A stretch of 64,000 nucleotides of DNA, from assembly GCF_029542785.1 (NCBI RefSeq), contig NC_083372.1, positions 558,001-622,000 on the forward strand, given 5' to 3'. Position numbers and translations under genes: made by a program. Under the pieces are notes generated by a model. It ran no database searches. It was not told the origin of the DNA and worked only from the letters and a program-made list of their open reading frames with translations. Positions 10,701-19,648 of this stretch are shown here, piece by piece; the stretch's first letter is position 1, and each line of letters opens with the position of its first letter. This stretch comes from Malassezia japonica. Taxonomy: Eukaryota; Basidiomycota; Malasseziomycetes; Malasseziales; Malasseziaceae.

Positions 10701-12193
10701 CGGAGGTCGTCGAGGCGGCGCACCGGCGTGCCGGACACGGCGATGCTTGCCTCACGGCGGACCATGGCAATGGTCTTGGCCGCGTTGCCACCCACGAGCT
10801 GGACCTCGTCCATGACAACGCGCCAGAACGCGAGCTGGACGAGTTGGCTGCGTGGCCGGTCGTAGCGTGCCGGCCGTCGTAACGACCGCACGGGCGCCTT
10901 GGTCGACACAGCGAGCTCCTTGGCGAGCGTCTCGAACGAGATGACGACCACGTCTAGCTCCTTCGCCCACTCGGTCCACGACGTGTGGCCCGCGCGGCGT
11001 ACGTCGCTCTCGGCCTGCTTGTGTCCGAGGAAGGAGTAGGTACGTAGCGACGGCGCATGTGCCGCGAGCTCGTCGAGCCATTGACGCCGCAGCGTCTCGG
11101 GTGCAACAATGAGCGTGGTGCCGACCGGCTGCACCATCACCTCGTTTGCCACATCGTAGAACGGCTCCAAGGCATTGCGGTGAGGCGCCGGCCGTTCCAG
11201 CAGCAGCGCCAGGATCTCGACCGTCTTGCCCAGGCCCATCTCCTCCGACAGCATGGCGCTACATACGTCGTGCGATGCGAAATCCTGCGATAGCGTCAGC
11301 ACGCCAGTGAGGACGTGAAAGTAGAGCGGCGTCGGGGCATCGACGTGCATCCACCATGGCCCGAGGCCTTGCAATAGCTTGCGGTCGCCCGGCGCCGCTT
11401 CGCGCTCGAGCAGGAATGCGACCGACCGCTTTTGGAAGGGAAGGAGGTGTGCGTGCAATGCGCGGGGCTGTGGCGCTTCCGGCATGCGTGTCGCCTCGTC
11501 CAGCTCGCGGCGGCAGAGGCTGGCATAGACGAGGTCTGCGTCGCTAGGCTGCGGCGCCGCCGTCTGCGCATGCTTCAAGCCATTGATTGCCGTGACGACC
11601 GCGAGCAGGCGATCTGTCGTATCCGGCGCGTGCGGGCGCCCCAGGACTGCCTCTGGAAGCGACACGTCGAGTGTGAGCGAAAATCGCCCAGCGTCCGTCC
11701 ACTCGATCCACGCACAGACTGTGACCATTTCGGTGCGCTCCAGTTCGAGCAGCTGCACGATCCATGCCGAGAGCGGCGCATGGCTCTCTGTGCGTGCCAA
11801 CGGGAGCGTAAGCAGGCGCGTCTCGTGCACCATGACGTCGACCAATGCGGCGTGCTGGGGCGATACCAGCGTGCCTGGCAGCATGCGCGACTGCCATTCG
11901 TCTGCTGTCCGCAACTGGACGTAGCTGCTATATCCCTCGAGGCCTGCCGCGTCGCGCGCGCTGTCGCTGGCCTGTGCGTCGTCGATCAGGCGTTCTTCTT
12001 CGGGCGCAAGGCCGGTGCACGTACCCTGCGCGGCGACCTGCACCAAGCCCGTGCCGTGTGCAACTGCGCCATGGGGCCGCTTGGTGATGCGCGGCGCCTC
12101 CAGCGCGAGGCGCGTAGCGAGCGCCTCGCCGCCGACCGCGACGCGCACCGACGCGTGGCGCATCAGGACAAGGTGTCGATCGGCACGTGACAT
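7709..12193 (-). CDS. IRC20: SNF2-type helicase with RING finger, SHPRH/Irc20-like E3 ubiquitin ligase
   Basis: A single-exon gene of 1494 residues. An N-terminal extension is followed by the first helicase lobe, with the Walker A motif SEEMGLGKTVEIL near residue 314 and a DEVQ box (VVMDEVQLVGG) near 463. DEVQ rather than DEAH/DEGH is characteristic of SHPRH and Irc20. A long insertion with helical, Glu/Arg-rich segments follows (about 700-1150). A C3HC4 RING (CFICTNLIDTG, ACGHLCCQSCFYAW, CPMC) lies at about 1168-1211 and the second helicase lobe (VFSSFSRGLDL, QAIGRVHRIGQT) at about 1283-1390. RING inside the split helicase is the SHPRH/Irc20/Rad5 layout. The family works in DNA-damage tolerance and recombination and ubiquitylates targets such as PCNA. 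It shares a 47-bp divergent interval with COX6. Confidence 0.88.
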   Translation of the reverse strand: MSRADRHLVLMRHASVRVAVGGEALATRLALEAPRITKRPHGAVAHGTGLVQVAAQGTCTGLAPEEERLIDDAQASDSARDAAGLEGYSSYVQLRTADEWQSRMLPGTLVSPQHAALVDVMVHETRLLTLPLARTESHAPLSAWIVQLLELERTEMVTVCAWIEWTDAGRFSLTLDVSLPEAVLGRPHAPDTTDRLLAVVTAINGLKHAQTAAPQPSDADLVYASLCRRELDEATRMPEAPQPRALHAHLLPFQKRSVAFLLEREAAPGDRKLLQGLGPWWMHVDAPTPLYFHVLTGVLTLSQDFASHDVCSAMLSEEMGLGKTVEILALLLERPAPHRNALEPFYDVANEVMVQPVGTTLIVAPETLRRQWLDELAAHAPSLRTYSFLGHKQAESDVRRAGHTSWTEWAKELDVVVISFETLAKELAVSTKAPVRSLRRPARYDRPRSQLVQLAFWRVVMDEVQLVGGNAAKTIAMVRREASIAVSGTPVRRLDDLRTCLWFMGLIRSASPTKEWQRILSPALAPHLARVLEWVGIRHTKADVAHEMVLPPQRRSLIPVEFTYTESAFYRDVYREALEALDITEDGAPRSETWQLDTGALRTQLLRLRQACTHPHVALRAGHMLGGESGATHGLVNLRSIDHVLTMMLDGARSELLTLRHNFVLKRIYRAAILLFAPVEDLRTAAVTTHPDEIALLESLATRDRLALAQHQLELLLPEVNDQLAKLEKEMDAAHAQGPLYQFTEAELAAEAAYERAHKHSDTPWSAAPDAPYDKLRARQQHLGALRNRMRHWLQILHRIYQFSGHCFYQMGEAQQGSSEAPDAKAEGAVTVKKEETGLREKEDAAYAAAEATRQRLLADARESVEQCVRTMQRQRTTPLDELSPRITIHTLAGRSVLDMVQARLKMLRAHAALIVDWRNQIITRLSKPVNREVDKERENDDVYAENLDAQIEAETLLEMYRPLLAQRDELLSGRIALGATARPQLFVELDRALRVVKTRLFGATEEEEEESAQREAQKLQLAHFQRLDAARNQVALHGEPPLSELVARLRELRELSTRADESHLLASAHATLQEILRTQMQAVERLRKEQGAFQACFNARSLYFKQMQELSDQVQDPEMPDGAVPSLLAALAQERAWRQRIGAVEGRIRYLVHLEQIQGGSADDEARRCFICTNLIDTGILTNACGHLCCQSCFYAWMKQGKRTCPMCKTKLALNDVHRVVYRSSVPQGESEGGHAPSASQAYRVLPDTLRSAIERTASEGRYGSKLDLLAKHLVHLHRTTGEKSLVFSSFSRGLDLVAESLRANGLQYARLEGGGSKKVGATVETFQHSPHINILLLHSEVQSAGLNLLAATHLFLLEPLMNHALELQAIGRVHRIGQTRATNVYCYMVNDTVEQRIVALATSRAQCLYVARDADANAADAMDSAALQAQHLEHVDGDVSREARRGDLMGSTDDLLACLFQEHIPGDPYAENEAMGIDEMRARRIATLQPTD

Positions 12194-12240
12194 CGGGCGG
12201 GCGCGGACGGTTCGGCCCGGCTTTTTGCACCGTATCCACC

Positions 12241-12689
12241 ATGGCTCTTCTCACTGGCGCTTTCCGTGTTGCTGCCGCTTCTGCTGGTGCGCGTGCTGCG
12301 CTCATGTCGCGTGCTGCGCCGCTTGCCGTGCAGGGTACGTATGCCCTTTTTTTCTGACGTTAGTGCGCGCCTACTCTGACCATGCCGAGTCGTTCGAGGA
12401 GTTCAACGAGCGCTTTGTCAAGTTCTTTGACGGTGTCGAGGACCAATTCGAGGCGCAGCGCGGCCTGAACAATGCCTTTGCGCACGACCTTGTGCCCTCC
12501 CCCGAGGTGATCGAGAGCGCCCTCCGCGCCGCCCGGCGTGTGAACGACTTCTCGCTCGCGGTTCGCATCTTTGAGGGTCTCAAGTTCAAGGTCGAGAACG
12601 ACTCGCAGTACAAGCAGTACCTGGACGCCCTCTCGTCGGTCCGTGAGGAGCTCAATGTCCCGCTCAAGGAGGAGATCTACTCGTCGTAA
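12241..12689 (+). CDS. COX6: Cytochrome c oxidase subunit Va-like (Cox6)
   Basis: A nuclear-encoded matrix-side subunit of complex IV. Exons 12241-12334 and 12364-12689, 29-nt intron, 139 residues. The first ~35 residues (Ala/Arg/Ser-rich, no acidic residues) are a mitochondrial presequence. The mature part contains ESFEEFNERFVKFFDGVED, GLNNAFAHDLVPSPEVIESA, RRVNDFSLAVRIFEGLK and a C-terminal LKEEIYS, the standard Cox6/CoxVa pattern. The intron separates presequence and mature protein. The start is the first ATG after the shared SHPRH promoter. Confidence 0.93.
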
Positions 12690-12707
12690 TTACTGCGGCC
12701 ACCACCA

Positions 12708-13360
12708 CTATAGCTTGGAATTAGCTTCACGCTGATTCGGCGACTGCCGATGCTTGCGTTTGATGTCCTGCTCGAGGTGCATAAAGGCTTTCAGGACAGG
12801 GTCCTCGGGGCCAATGGCACGCTCCGCCGCTGCCTCCTTGTCGGGCTCGACGACCTGTGCGGGGAGACGGCCAAACTTGGTCGTGTCCCACTCGTCCACC
12901 GTGATAGGGGGCGAGGCGTGCTCGAGCTTGGCACGTGCTTTGGTGATGTCCTCTTTCCAGTCCTCGACATCGTCCGCATAGAGATTGTAGACACAGTTGA
13001 CACAGCCTGCGTTAGCAAGGCAACGTACCCGACATGCAGCAGTCCTCGGGGCCAGGTGGGGACGGACGGATGGGCACTTCGACGCCGCGGATCATCACGG
13101 AACCCGGCCTCTCGGTGCGGATACCGCCGGCAGACCAGGGCATGGCCGTCGGCTGGGACTTGGGCTTGGGAGGCGTGGGCTCGGCGTGCTGTGCCTGCTG
13201 CACAACATAGTCGTTGAGCGCCATCTTGGCCCAGCGATCACCAATATTGCGTCCGATCCCTAGGTCAGCCGGGCTACGCACGGTGCTGGTGGGGGACGGT
13301 GTGCAGCGCGCGGGGGGCACGCAGGCCCGCCGTCGCCAACCTGCGCGCTATGCTGTGCAT
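12708..13360 (-). CDS. OXLD1-type mitochondrial protein (oxidoreductase-like N-terminal domain)
   Basis: Three exons (13282-13360, 13029-13259, 12708-13006), both introns 22 nt, 202 residues. The first ~27 residues are an Arg-rich, acid-free presequence (MHSIARRLATAGLRAPRALH). The core GPEDCCMSGCVNCVYNLY followed by DVEDWK is the signature of the oxidoreductase-like domain (human OXLD1 and fungal relatives), with four closely spaced cysteines. The biochemical role is not established. The upstream COQ8 frame runs uninterrupted through this exon 1, and the COQ8 stop lies inside intron 1. This gene may therefore be transcribed alone, or spliced onto COQ8 as a fusion protein. Confidence 0.78.
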
Positions 13361-15333
13361 GTTGCGGCGCGTGCCCGGCACGGCCGGGGGGGCCGTGCTT
13401 CCGCCCGCATAGACATAGTCGCTCGTCACCCGGTCAAACATCGAGCGGCAGTCGACGCTCGCACCGAGGCGCGCACAAAGCAGGAAAGCGCCACTGAGCT
13501 TCCTGTTCAGCGAGTAGGTCTCTGGGGGCGGGGGGCGGTGGCGCTCGCGCAGCATAACGGGGATCTGCGCACGGACGCGGTCGGTGATCGTTTGGTTCGC
13601 AAACGGATACGGCACCGGCGCGTCCGCGCGGAACGGCTCGCCAAGAGCGACCATCGAGTCCAGGTGCGCGGTGCGCATACTCTGTGGTTAGCCAGGCAAC
13701 GCACCTCGGACTCCTCGCCGGTCAGGTATCCAATCGCAATGCTCCATTTCTCGCAGGCTTCGCGGTCGCCGGCCACGGCGGCGCGCAGTAGGCTGACCCA
13801 CATGTCCATAAACTCTGCCGAGTAGGGACGCGACGCGCCAAAGTCGATCAGCTGGATGCTGTTGTTCTTTTCGCTGTACAAAAAGTTGGTCCAGTTGGGA
13901 TCGGTCTGCATCAAGCGCCACTCGAAGAGCTCACGCAGGCTCAGCTCCATGATCGCATGCGCGATGCGGTCGCGCGTCGCCTGGTCGAGGCGCGCGGCGT
14001 GCGTCAGAGGACGCCCACGCATAAACTCGGTCGTGAGCACGCGTGGCGTGCACAGCGAGTCGACCACTTCGGGGACCTCGAGGCGGAGCGCGCCGGGCGT
14101 TGTGGCGCTCGCGTCGACATGCGCACGAAAGCGGCGGCCCATCTCGGCTTCGCGCGTGTAGTCGCACTCTTCCTCGAGCTCTTTTTGCAGGACACGCACG
14201 CTGTTTTCCAAAAAGAGACCTTTCGGCAGCAGCGCCGAGGCCATCAGCAGCCACTTGATGTTGGACAAATCTGAGGAAATGGACTGCGCGACGCCGGGAA
14301 ACTGCACCTTGACCGCGACACGCTTGCCGGCCATGTGCGGCTGCGCAGGGAAGGGATCGGCAAGCACCGCGCTGTGCACCTGCCCGATCGAGGCAGCGGC
14401 AAACGGACGCTCCTCGAACAAGGAAAAGTGCGTCCGCCAGTCATCGCCGAGGTCGGCCTGCATGACCTGCTCGAGCTGCCACGCAGGCATGTAGTGCGCA
14501 CTGTTTTGCACACGCAGCATCACCTCCTCGACTTGCGGAGGGAGCATGTGGCTATCTTGAATGCTCATGAATTGGCCGAGCTTGAGCGCCGCGCCACGCA
14601 TCGTGCTCAGCTTGTCCACCAAGCGGTTGACATTCGCCTCGGAAAGGAACACGGGCGAGGGGGTTTCCGAAGAACCGGACGTCGCACGGCGCATGTATTC
14701 ACCGGCAGAGCCCCATGCAAGGCCGGCGCCGAGGCTGCCGTAGTGCAAGAGACGTCCGAGACGCGAAGATGGCACACGCGCAGCGCGAAGCGGGGCGACA
14801 CGCTCCTCGGTCGCCGCATCGTACTCGTCCTCGGGGGTATGGGCCGTGGCGTCCGAAACAGCGCTGGACGCGACAGGGCGCTCGTGCACAGCAGGGCGTG
14901 GCGGCTGCGCCTCGGCGACAGTGTGCGATTCGACCTTGGGAGCCGGCGCGGCTGGCGCGGGTGCAGCGTCTGCCTCGGCGGCGCGCTGCGCGGCGGCTTT
15001 TTCGGCAGCCACCTGCTCGGCGGCGGCTTTTTCGGCGGCCACTTCGGCCTGTGCTGTCGCTGTGGCGGGCGTCTCAGCCTCTGGTATCTGGATGGTATTC
15101 GGCACACTTTTTGGCGCGCTTGCGCGCGCTTTGGAGGGCCAAGGCGTGCTCGGCGGCCGCGGTTCAGCCACCGGCGTGTGCCGGTCCTTGGGGCCTTGGG
15201 TCGGCCACGGGCCGGCGGTCTGGCGAGTGTCCGCGCGGGGCGGCTGTGTCAGCACGACACTCTGCCCGAGACGCGCGACCGACTGGGCGATCACGCCCAT
15301 ATCGGCCCACGACACCTGCTGGCCTCGCCTCAT
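13274..15333 (-). CDS. COQ8: Coq8/ADCK-family atypical kinase for coenzyme Q synthesis
   Basis: An inner-mitochondrial-membrane UbiB-type atypical kinase/ATPase needed for the ubiquinone biosynthesis complex. Exons 13705-15333 and 13274-13681 with a 23-nt intron; 678 residues to the first in-frame stop. Motifs: the family-specific KxGQ (ALKLGQFMSIQD, about residue 250), PFAAASIGQVHSA, the lysine in VAVKVQFPG (about 340), QTDPNWTNFLY (about 481), LIDFGASR (about 497) and the C-terminal LSGAFLLCARLG. A long Ala/Pro/Glu-rich segment (about 80-160) precedes the kinase. Family members normally end soon after CRSMFD. Here about 45 more residues follow, and the last 28 include the complete OXLD1-type presequence in the same frame. 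Confidence 0.9.
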
Positions 15334-15392
15334 CTCGATCGTCGTAGAACTTCCGGTGCAGGGTCCGTCCGCCTGCTTAACACGAAAATTAG

Positions 15393-15613
15393 CCTAGTAG
15401 GGCCGGGTTGTGTGTTAGACCTCCACCTCTTCCCGGCGCCGCGTGACACGGACAAGCGACCTACGAGGCCCGCCGTCTGTCCGACGCAAATCCTTCACGG
15501 AAAATTTGTGGCCGAGGCCGCTTCGAACACGCGAATCGGCCTCGTAGGCCGTATTTCATTTACGTAACGCCGCGTGGCTTGTCCCCGTGCACTTGGCTAT
15601 TGCACCTGTTAGG
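15393..15613. promoter_or_regulatory. Cluster of four CCTNNNAGG quasi-palindromes
   Basis: Copies at 15393-15401 (CCTAGTAGG), 15460-15468 (CCTACGAGG), 15540-15548 (CCTCGTAGG) and 15605-15613 (CCTGTTAGG). Three are followed directly by CC, and the first by GCC. Even spacing and a shared half-site suggest a binding site for a dimeric regulator serving COQ8, the pirin gene, or both. The factor is unknown. Confidence 0.45.
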
Positions 15614-15699
15614 CCGCTTAATTGTGTTTCTTCCAAGTGTAACCCCGGCTGCGCCTGACTGTGCGCACGAGCCGCCACTTTTGGCGTGGACGTGAAAGG

Positions 15700-15708
15700 T
15701 ATAAAAAT
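15700..15708 (+). promoter_or_regulatory. TATA element of the pirin gene
   Basis: TATAAAAAT lies 47 bp before the ATG at 15755. It makes the in-frame upstream codons from 15686 unlikely to be translated and supports the chosen start. Confidence 0.5.
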
Positions 15709-15754
15709 GCGCACTTCGGCCACGGCCTTCTTCATCGCAACAATTTCAAAAAAT

Positions 15755-16756
15755 ATGACGACGCGCACCATGCAACAGATCTCTCGCAAGGTCGTTCAGA
15801 CCGTGCACGCTGCTGAGCAAGGCGAAGGTGTCGGCGCCAAGGTGCGCCGCGCCATGGGCAACCGCCAGCTGCGCAACTTTAGCCCCTTTTTGATGCTCGA
15901 TGAGTTTACGGTCGGCGAAGGCGCCGGCTTCTCGGACCACCCTCACCGTGGCCAGACGACGGTGACCTACATGTTGGATGGCAACATGGAGCACGAAGAC
16001 TTTGCTGGCCACCGCGGCACGATCGGCCCCGGCGACCTGCAGTGGATGATGGTCGGCCGTGGTATCATGCACGCCGAGATGCCCAAGCACCGTGACGAGC
16101 ACGGCAACAAGCTGCCGACCCCCCACGGCCTGCAGCTCTGGATCGACCTGCCGGTCGAGGCCAAGACCGCCGACCCCTCCTACCAGGAGTTCTCTGGCAA
16201 GAACATCCCGTCGCAGACCCCCCGGTCGTCCGAACCGAAGGAGACCGAGGGCCACGGCTGGTCGATGAAGGTTATCTCTGGCACGAGCCACGGCGTCGAG
16301 TCGCCTGTGCGCCTGCCCAAGAACGGTGGATGCTACTACATGGACATTACGCTGCAGCCCGGCGGCTGGATCTTCCAAGACATCCCCCACGGCTGGAACG
16401 CCTTCCTGTACGGCCTCAAGGGCAGTGTGAAGGTCGGCGACAATGAAAAGCTGTACGACGCTCACCATACCCTTGTCCTCTCGAACCCCGCGCGCAAGAC
16501 GGACACGGCCGAGGAGGCCGAGCTCGTGCTGAGCAACACGGACGGTGTGCGCATCGAGAACCCCACCGATGCCCCCGCGCAGTATGTGCTGATTGCCGGC
16601 GAGCCGATGGACCACCCCGTGGTGCAGTACGGGCCGTTTGTCATGACCTCTCAGCGCGAGGTCTTCCAGGCGGTCGAGGACTTCCAGGCGCACCGCAACG
16701 GCTTTGAGCGTGCGGCCAACTGGCAGTCGGAGATTGCCAAGAACTTCCGCCATTAA
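15755..16756 (+). CDS. Pirin (cupin-fold iron protein)
   Basis: 333 residues, single exon. Pirins are bicupin non-haem iron proteins; relatives act as nuclear transcription cofactors or quercetin dioxygenases. The four metal ligands are present: two His in HPHRGQTTVTY (about residues 62 and 64) and His and Glu in GIMHAEMP (about 106 and 108). The C-terminal cupin (LQPGGWIFQDIPHGWNAFLY) lacks the ligands, as usual for the family. The start is placed after the TATA element rather than at the earlier in-frame codon. The codon choice is strongly C/G-ending (CTC, AAG, GTC), suggesting good expression. The precise function cannot be told from sequence. Confidence 0.92.
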   Translation: MTTRTMQQISRKVVQTVHAAEQGEGVGAKVRRAMGNRQLRNFSPFLMLDEFTVGEGAGFSDHPHRGQTTVTYMLDGNMEHEDFAGHRGTIGPGDLQWMMVGRGIMHAEMPKHRDEHGNKLPTPHGLQLWIDLPVEAKTADPSYQEFSGKNIPSQTPRSSEPKETEGHGWSMKVISGTSHGVESPVRLPKNGGCYYMDITLQPGGWIFQDIPHGWNAFLYGLKGSVKVGDNEKLYDAHHTLVLSNPARKTDTAEEAELVLSNTDGVRIENPTDAPAQYVLIAGEPMDHPVVQYGPFVMTSQREVFQAVEDFQAHRNGFERAANWQSEIAKNFRH

Positions 16757-16851
16757 GTAGGTCGTGTACGTTAGCGAGTTGTAAACTGTCTTGAGAGACC
16801 ACCACACATGTACAAAGCACTGCGAATTTCCCGCTGCCTGCTCTACATTGG

Positions 16852-18058
16852 CTATGCGTTCCGTCCGAGGCGCTCGAGCGCCGCCGGCCCCTGCTCGTAC
16901 CACTCCTCGCGCGAGATCCAGAAGCTGTCGCGGCCCTTCATGATATCCGCGAGCACCGCGCCGCCGAGGAAGACCATGTGCTTCCTCCTGGGCGGGTCCT
17001 CGATGCGGATCTTGAAGTTGTTCAGGCGGCTGCCGTCGCCCTGGAGCACGCGTGAGAGATACAGCTGCTTCATCTCCTTTTCGAGACGGCTGGGCAGGCC
17101 CGGGTACATGGAGCTGCCGCCGCTGAGCACAATGTGCTTGTACAGATCCGCGCGCACGTCCACCGCGGCACTCTGGATGGTCTGGAAGAGCATTTCCGCA
17201 ACGCCCGGCTGCTCGAGGCCCGCGAGGTGCGGCTGGAAGAGGCACTCGGGCGCCTCGAAGCGCTCCGAGCCGACCTTGATCACGCGGCCGTCCGGGAGCG
17301 TGTAGCTCTCGACGAGCGTCGTAGTCTCATCCGCGAGCCGCTTGTCGAGGTTCAAGTCGTAGCTCACGTAGCACAACTTCTCCTTGATCTGGCGCACGGT
17401 CTCAAAGTCGGCCGTGCGGTTGAAAGCATAGCCACGCAGCAAGAGGAGCTTGATGAGGTGGCGCGTCACGTCGCGGCCGGCAATGTCCAGGCGCCGCGTG
17501 AGGTGCGGCATCGCAAAGCCCTCGTACACCGGCACAATGTGCGTTACACCGTCGCCGCTGTCGACCACGACACCGGTCTGGAGACCCTGGGCGTAGAGCG
17601 TGAGCACGGCCTGAATCGCGACATAGACGCCGTCAAAGCCATACTCTTCAAACATGATCCTGCACATCTCCTCGCGGTTCCGCTTCGGATTCATCGGCGG
17701 CTCGGTCAGGAGCACCTTGCGGCCGCGGGGATCGATGCGCAGCTTTTCGTCAAACGTATAGTTCCACACATGGCGCATATCCTCAAAGTCCTTCACCACA
17801 CCATGCTCCATCGGCTGCGACACTTGCAGATACGTGCGCACCGCCTCGGCCTCGTCACCCACCATCAGGTCCTTGATCTGGACGCCGCTCGCGGAGATCG
17901 ACTCGCGCTCTTCCGTGCGCAGAATCGGGCGTCCGACGATCGACGGAAAGACGTGCTCGGGAAAGTTGGAGCCAGCATATCCGACTTTGACAAACTGCGT
18001 TAGTCGAAATACATACGCCAGTACCGTTGTCCACGACAACAGGCCGCGAATCGTCCAT
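16852..18058 (-). CDS. ARP2: Actin-related protein 2 (Arp2/3 complex)
   Basis: An ATP-binding core subunit of the Arp2/3 actin-nucleating complex at endocytic patches. Exon 1 (18017-18058) encodes only 14 residues, [15 protein letters not shown] 22-nt intron follows, then exon 2 (16852-17994). The total of 394 residues matches yeast Arp2 (391). Actin-fold features: the phosphate-1 loop DNGTG joined to [49 protein letters not shown] (phosphate-2) and [19 protein letters not shown]. The Arp2-specific [13 protein letters not shown] is present. It is divergent from RTF1 across 86 bp. Confidence 0.95.
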
Positions 18059-18144
18059 CTCGACCCCGCTCGCGACAAGCAAGGCCCGCGGCGCACCGCA
18101 CGGGCATACCACGTGGGGCCACGTGCAATTCAACGCGCGCCGCC

Positions 18145-19647
18145 ATGTCGGAAGACGGTCTGGACGAGGAGCTGATTGCGCTCGTTGGCGAGGGGCAGTC
18201 GAGTCCCCCGGCGTCGCCGGGGCGCGCGCAGCGCCGTTCGACGCTTCTTGGCGACTCTTCGGACGAGGAGGAGGAGAAAGGCATGTCGTACCCGCTCGAA
18301 GGCATCTACAAGGACGAAGAGGACCGCGAGGAGCTGCTCGCGATGAACGAGCTGGAGCGCGAAGAGGTGCTTGCGCAGCGCCGTGATGAGATCTCGCGTA
18401 AGAATCAGCACGAGCAGCTCGCCGCGATGGTACGCTCGCAGCAGGCGGCGTCGGGCAAGTCGCGTAAAAGCAAGATGACCGAGGCGGAGCGCGCGCAACG
18501 TCGGAAGCGCTCGCGCGACATGGCGCGCCGCGAGCTCGAGGACCTCGACGATCCGTTCGCCGAGTCAGAGGACGAGGACGTGTTTGCCGAGTCAGACTCG
18601 GACGCCGACGCGCCGGCGCGCAGGCCGTCGACGACCAAAGCGTCGAAACTCTCGGAACTGCGCCGCAAGCGCCAGGAGCGCCAGCGGGGCGCATCGCGCC
18701 GCGTGGACGAGAGCGACGACGAGCCCGCGCCGCGCCGCCGCCGCGTGCGCGAGGACTCGGACTCGGCGTACGAAAGCGAGTCGGACTACGAAGAGCGCCG
18801 GCCGGCGCGGCGCGCGCCGCTCGAGTCCGAGGTGCTGATCGCCTCGGAGGACGAGCCGCCGTCGCTCGAGCTGCTCAATGCGATCCGCGTGGGCCGCGAC
18901 GAGCTCGAGCGCTTGGTATTCCTCCCGGCGGGCGCCGAGGCGATCCGGGGGTGCTTTATCCGCTGCTCGTGGGGCATGCGCGACCGGCCCGACGGGAGTA
19001 AGGAGCACGTATACCGCGTCCACCAGATCACGAGTGTGACGCAGCGCGACGGAAAGTACTACGACGTGAGCAACGACCACTCGGGCCGTTTCCTCAACAC
19101 CTACATCTCGTTTTACTGGAACGGAAAAGAGCACAGTGTCGACCTACGCCCGGTCAGCTCGCAGCCGATCAGCGACTCGGAGCGGCAGCGCTGGATCGCG
19201 GCGCTGAAGGGCAATGCGACCAAGTTTCCCAGCGCCGCGGCGATCCAGGACAAGCAGCGTGCGGTCGAGGAAGTGCTTGCCACGCCGCTGACCGAGGAGG
19301 ACGTGCGCAAGATTGTCGTGCGCAAGCGCGAGCTGCGCGCCGCGGCCGAGGCGAGCGGCGCAGGCCGCAGTGCCCCGCCGTCGCTTCCCCAGGCGAGCGG
19401 CGTGCGGTACGACGAGCACGCCATGGCGCAGATCAACGAGCGCAACCGGCGGCAGGACCGCGAGCGCATCCAGGAGGCGGAGCGCCGCGCGGCGCGTGCC
19501 AAGCGCCTCGCGGCGCAAGCCGCCGCGCCCGCGCCCACGGCCGCCGCCGCGCCCGTGTCCCAGGCCGCGGTGTCTGCGGCGCTCGCATCTGCGCCGAGCG
19601 GCACGGCGGTCGTGCCGACGATCGATATCGACCTAGGCGACTTTTAA
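18145..19647 (+). CDS. RTF1: Paf1-complex subunit Rtf1
   Basis: A nuclear elongation factor that tethers the Paf1 complex to RNA polymerase II/Spt5 and stimulates H2B ubiquitylation. 500 residues, no intron. The N-terminal half is acidic and Ser/Asp/Arg-rich (DSSDEEEEKGMSYPLEGIYK, where YPLEGIYKDEEDRE is a conserved Rtf1 segment). The Plus3 domain spans about 240-365 (SLELLNAIRVGRDELERLVF, GCFIRCSWG, YRVHQI). The C-terminal part contains the Paf1-binding helices and an Ala/Pro-rich tail. Its stop codon ends one base before the convergent PUS1 stop. Confidence 0.93.
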   Translation: MSEDGLDEELIALVGEGQSSPPASPGRAQRRSTLLGDSSDEEEEKGMSYPLEGIYKDEEDREELLAMNELEREEVLAQRRDEISRKNQHEQLAAMVRSQQAASGKSRKSKMTEAERAQRRKRSRDMARRELEDLDDPFAESEDEDVFAESDSDADAPARRPSTTKASKLSELRRKRQERQRGASRRVDESDDEPAPRRRRVREDSDSAYESESDYEERRPARRAPLESEVLIASEDEPPSLELLNAIRVGRDELERLVFLPAGAEAIRGCFIRCSWGMRDRPDGSKEHVYRVHQITSVTQRDGKYYDVSNDHSGRFLNTYISFYWNGKEHSVDLRPVSSQPISDSERQRWIAALKGNATKFPSAAAIQDKQRAVEEVLATPLTEEDVRKIVVRKRELRAAAEASGAGRSAPPSLPQASGVRYDEHAMAQINERNRRQDRERIQEAERRAARAKRLAAQAAAPAPTAAAAPVSQAAVSAALASAPSGTAVVPTIDIDLGDF

Positions 19648-19648
19648 T

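Larger units (their letters stand above)
15334..15754. other. Intergenic region between COQ8 and pirin genes
   Basis: About 420 bp between two divergently transcribed genes, long for this window. It holds four copies of a 9-bp quasi-palindrome CCTNNNAGG spaced 65-80 bp apart (listed separately) and a TATA element close to the pirin gene. No RNA gene or further ORF is supported. Confidence 0.6.

Noticed and set aside
8195..10882. 895-codon plus-strand ORF opposite the SHPRH/IRC20 helicase
   Set aside because: It is the antisense of a well-defined helicase gene. Its composition is Arg/Leu-rich with no domain.
13430..13700. COQ8 ending earlier through another small intron before the OXLD1 presequence
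   Set aside because: No GTRYGT donor followed by CTNAC-AG was found in the COQ8 tail.
15686..15754. Earlier in-frame start for pirin
   Set aside because: A TATA element lies inside this stretch, so it is more likely promoter than coding.
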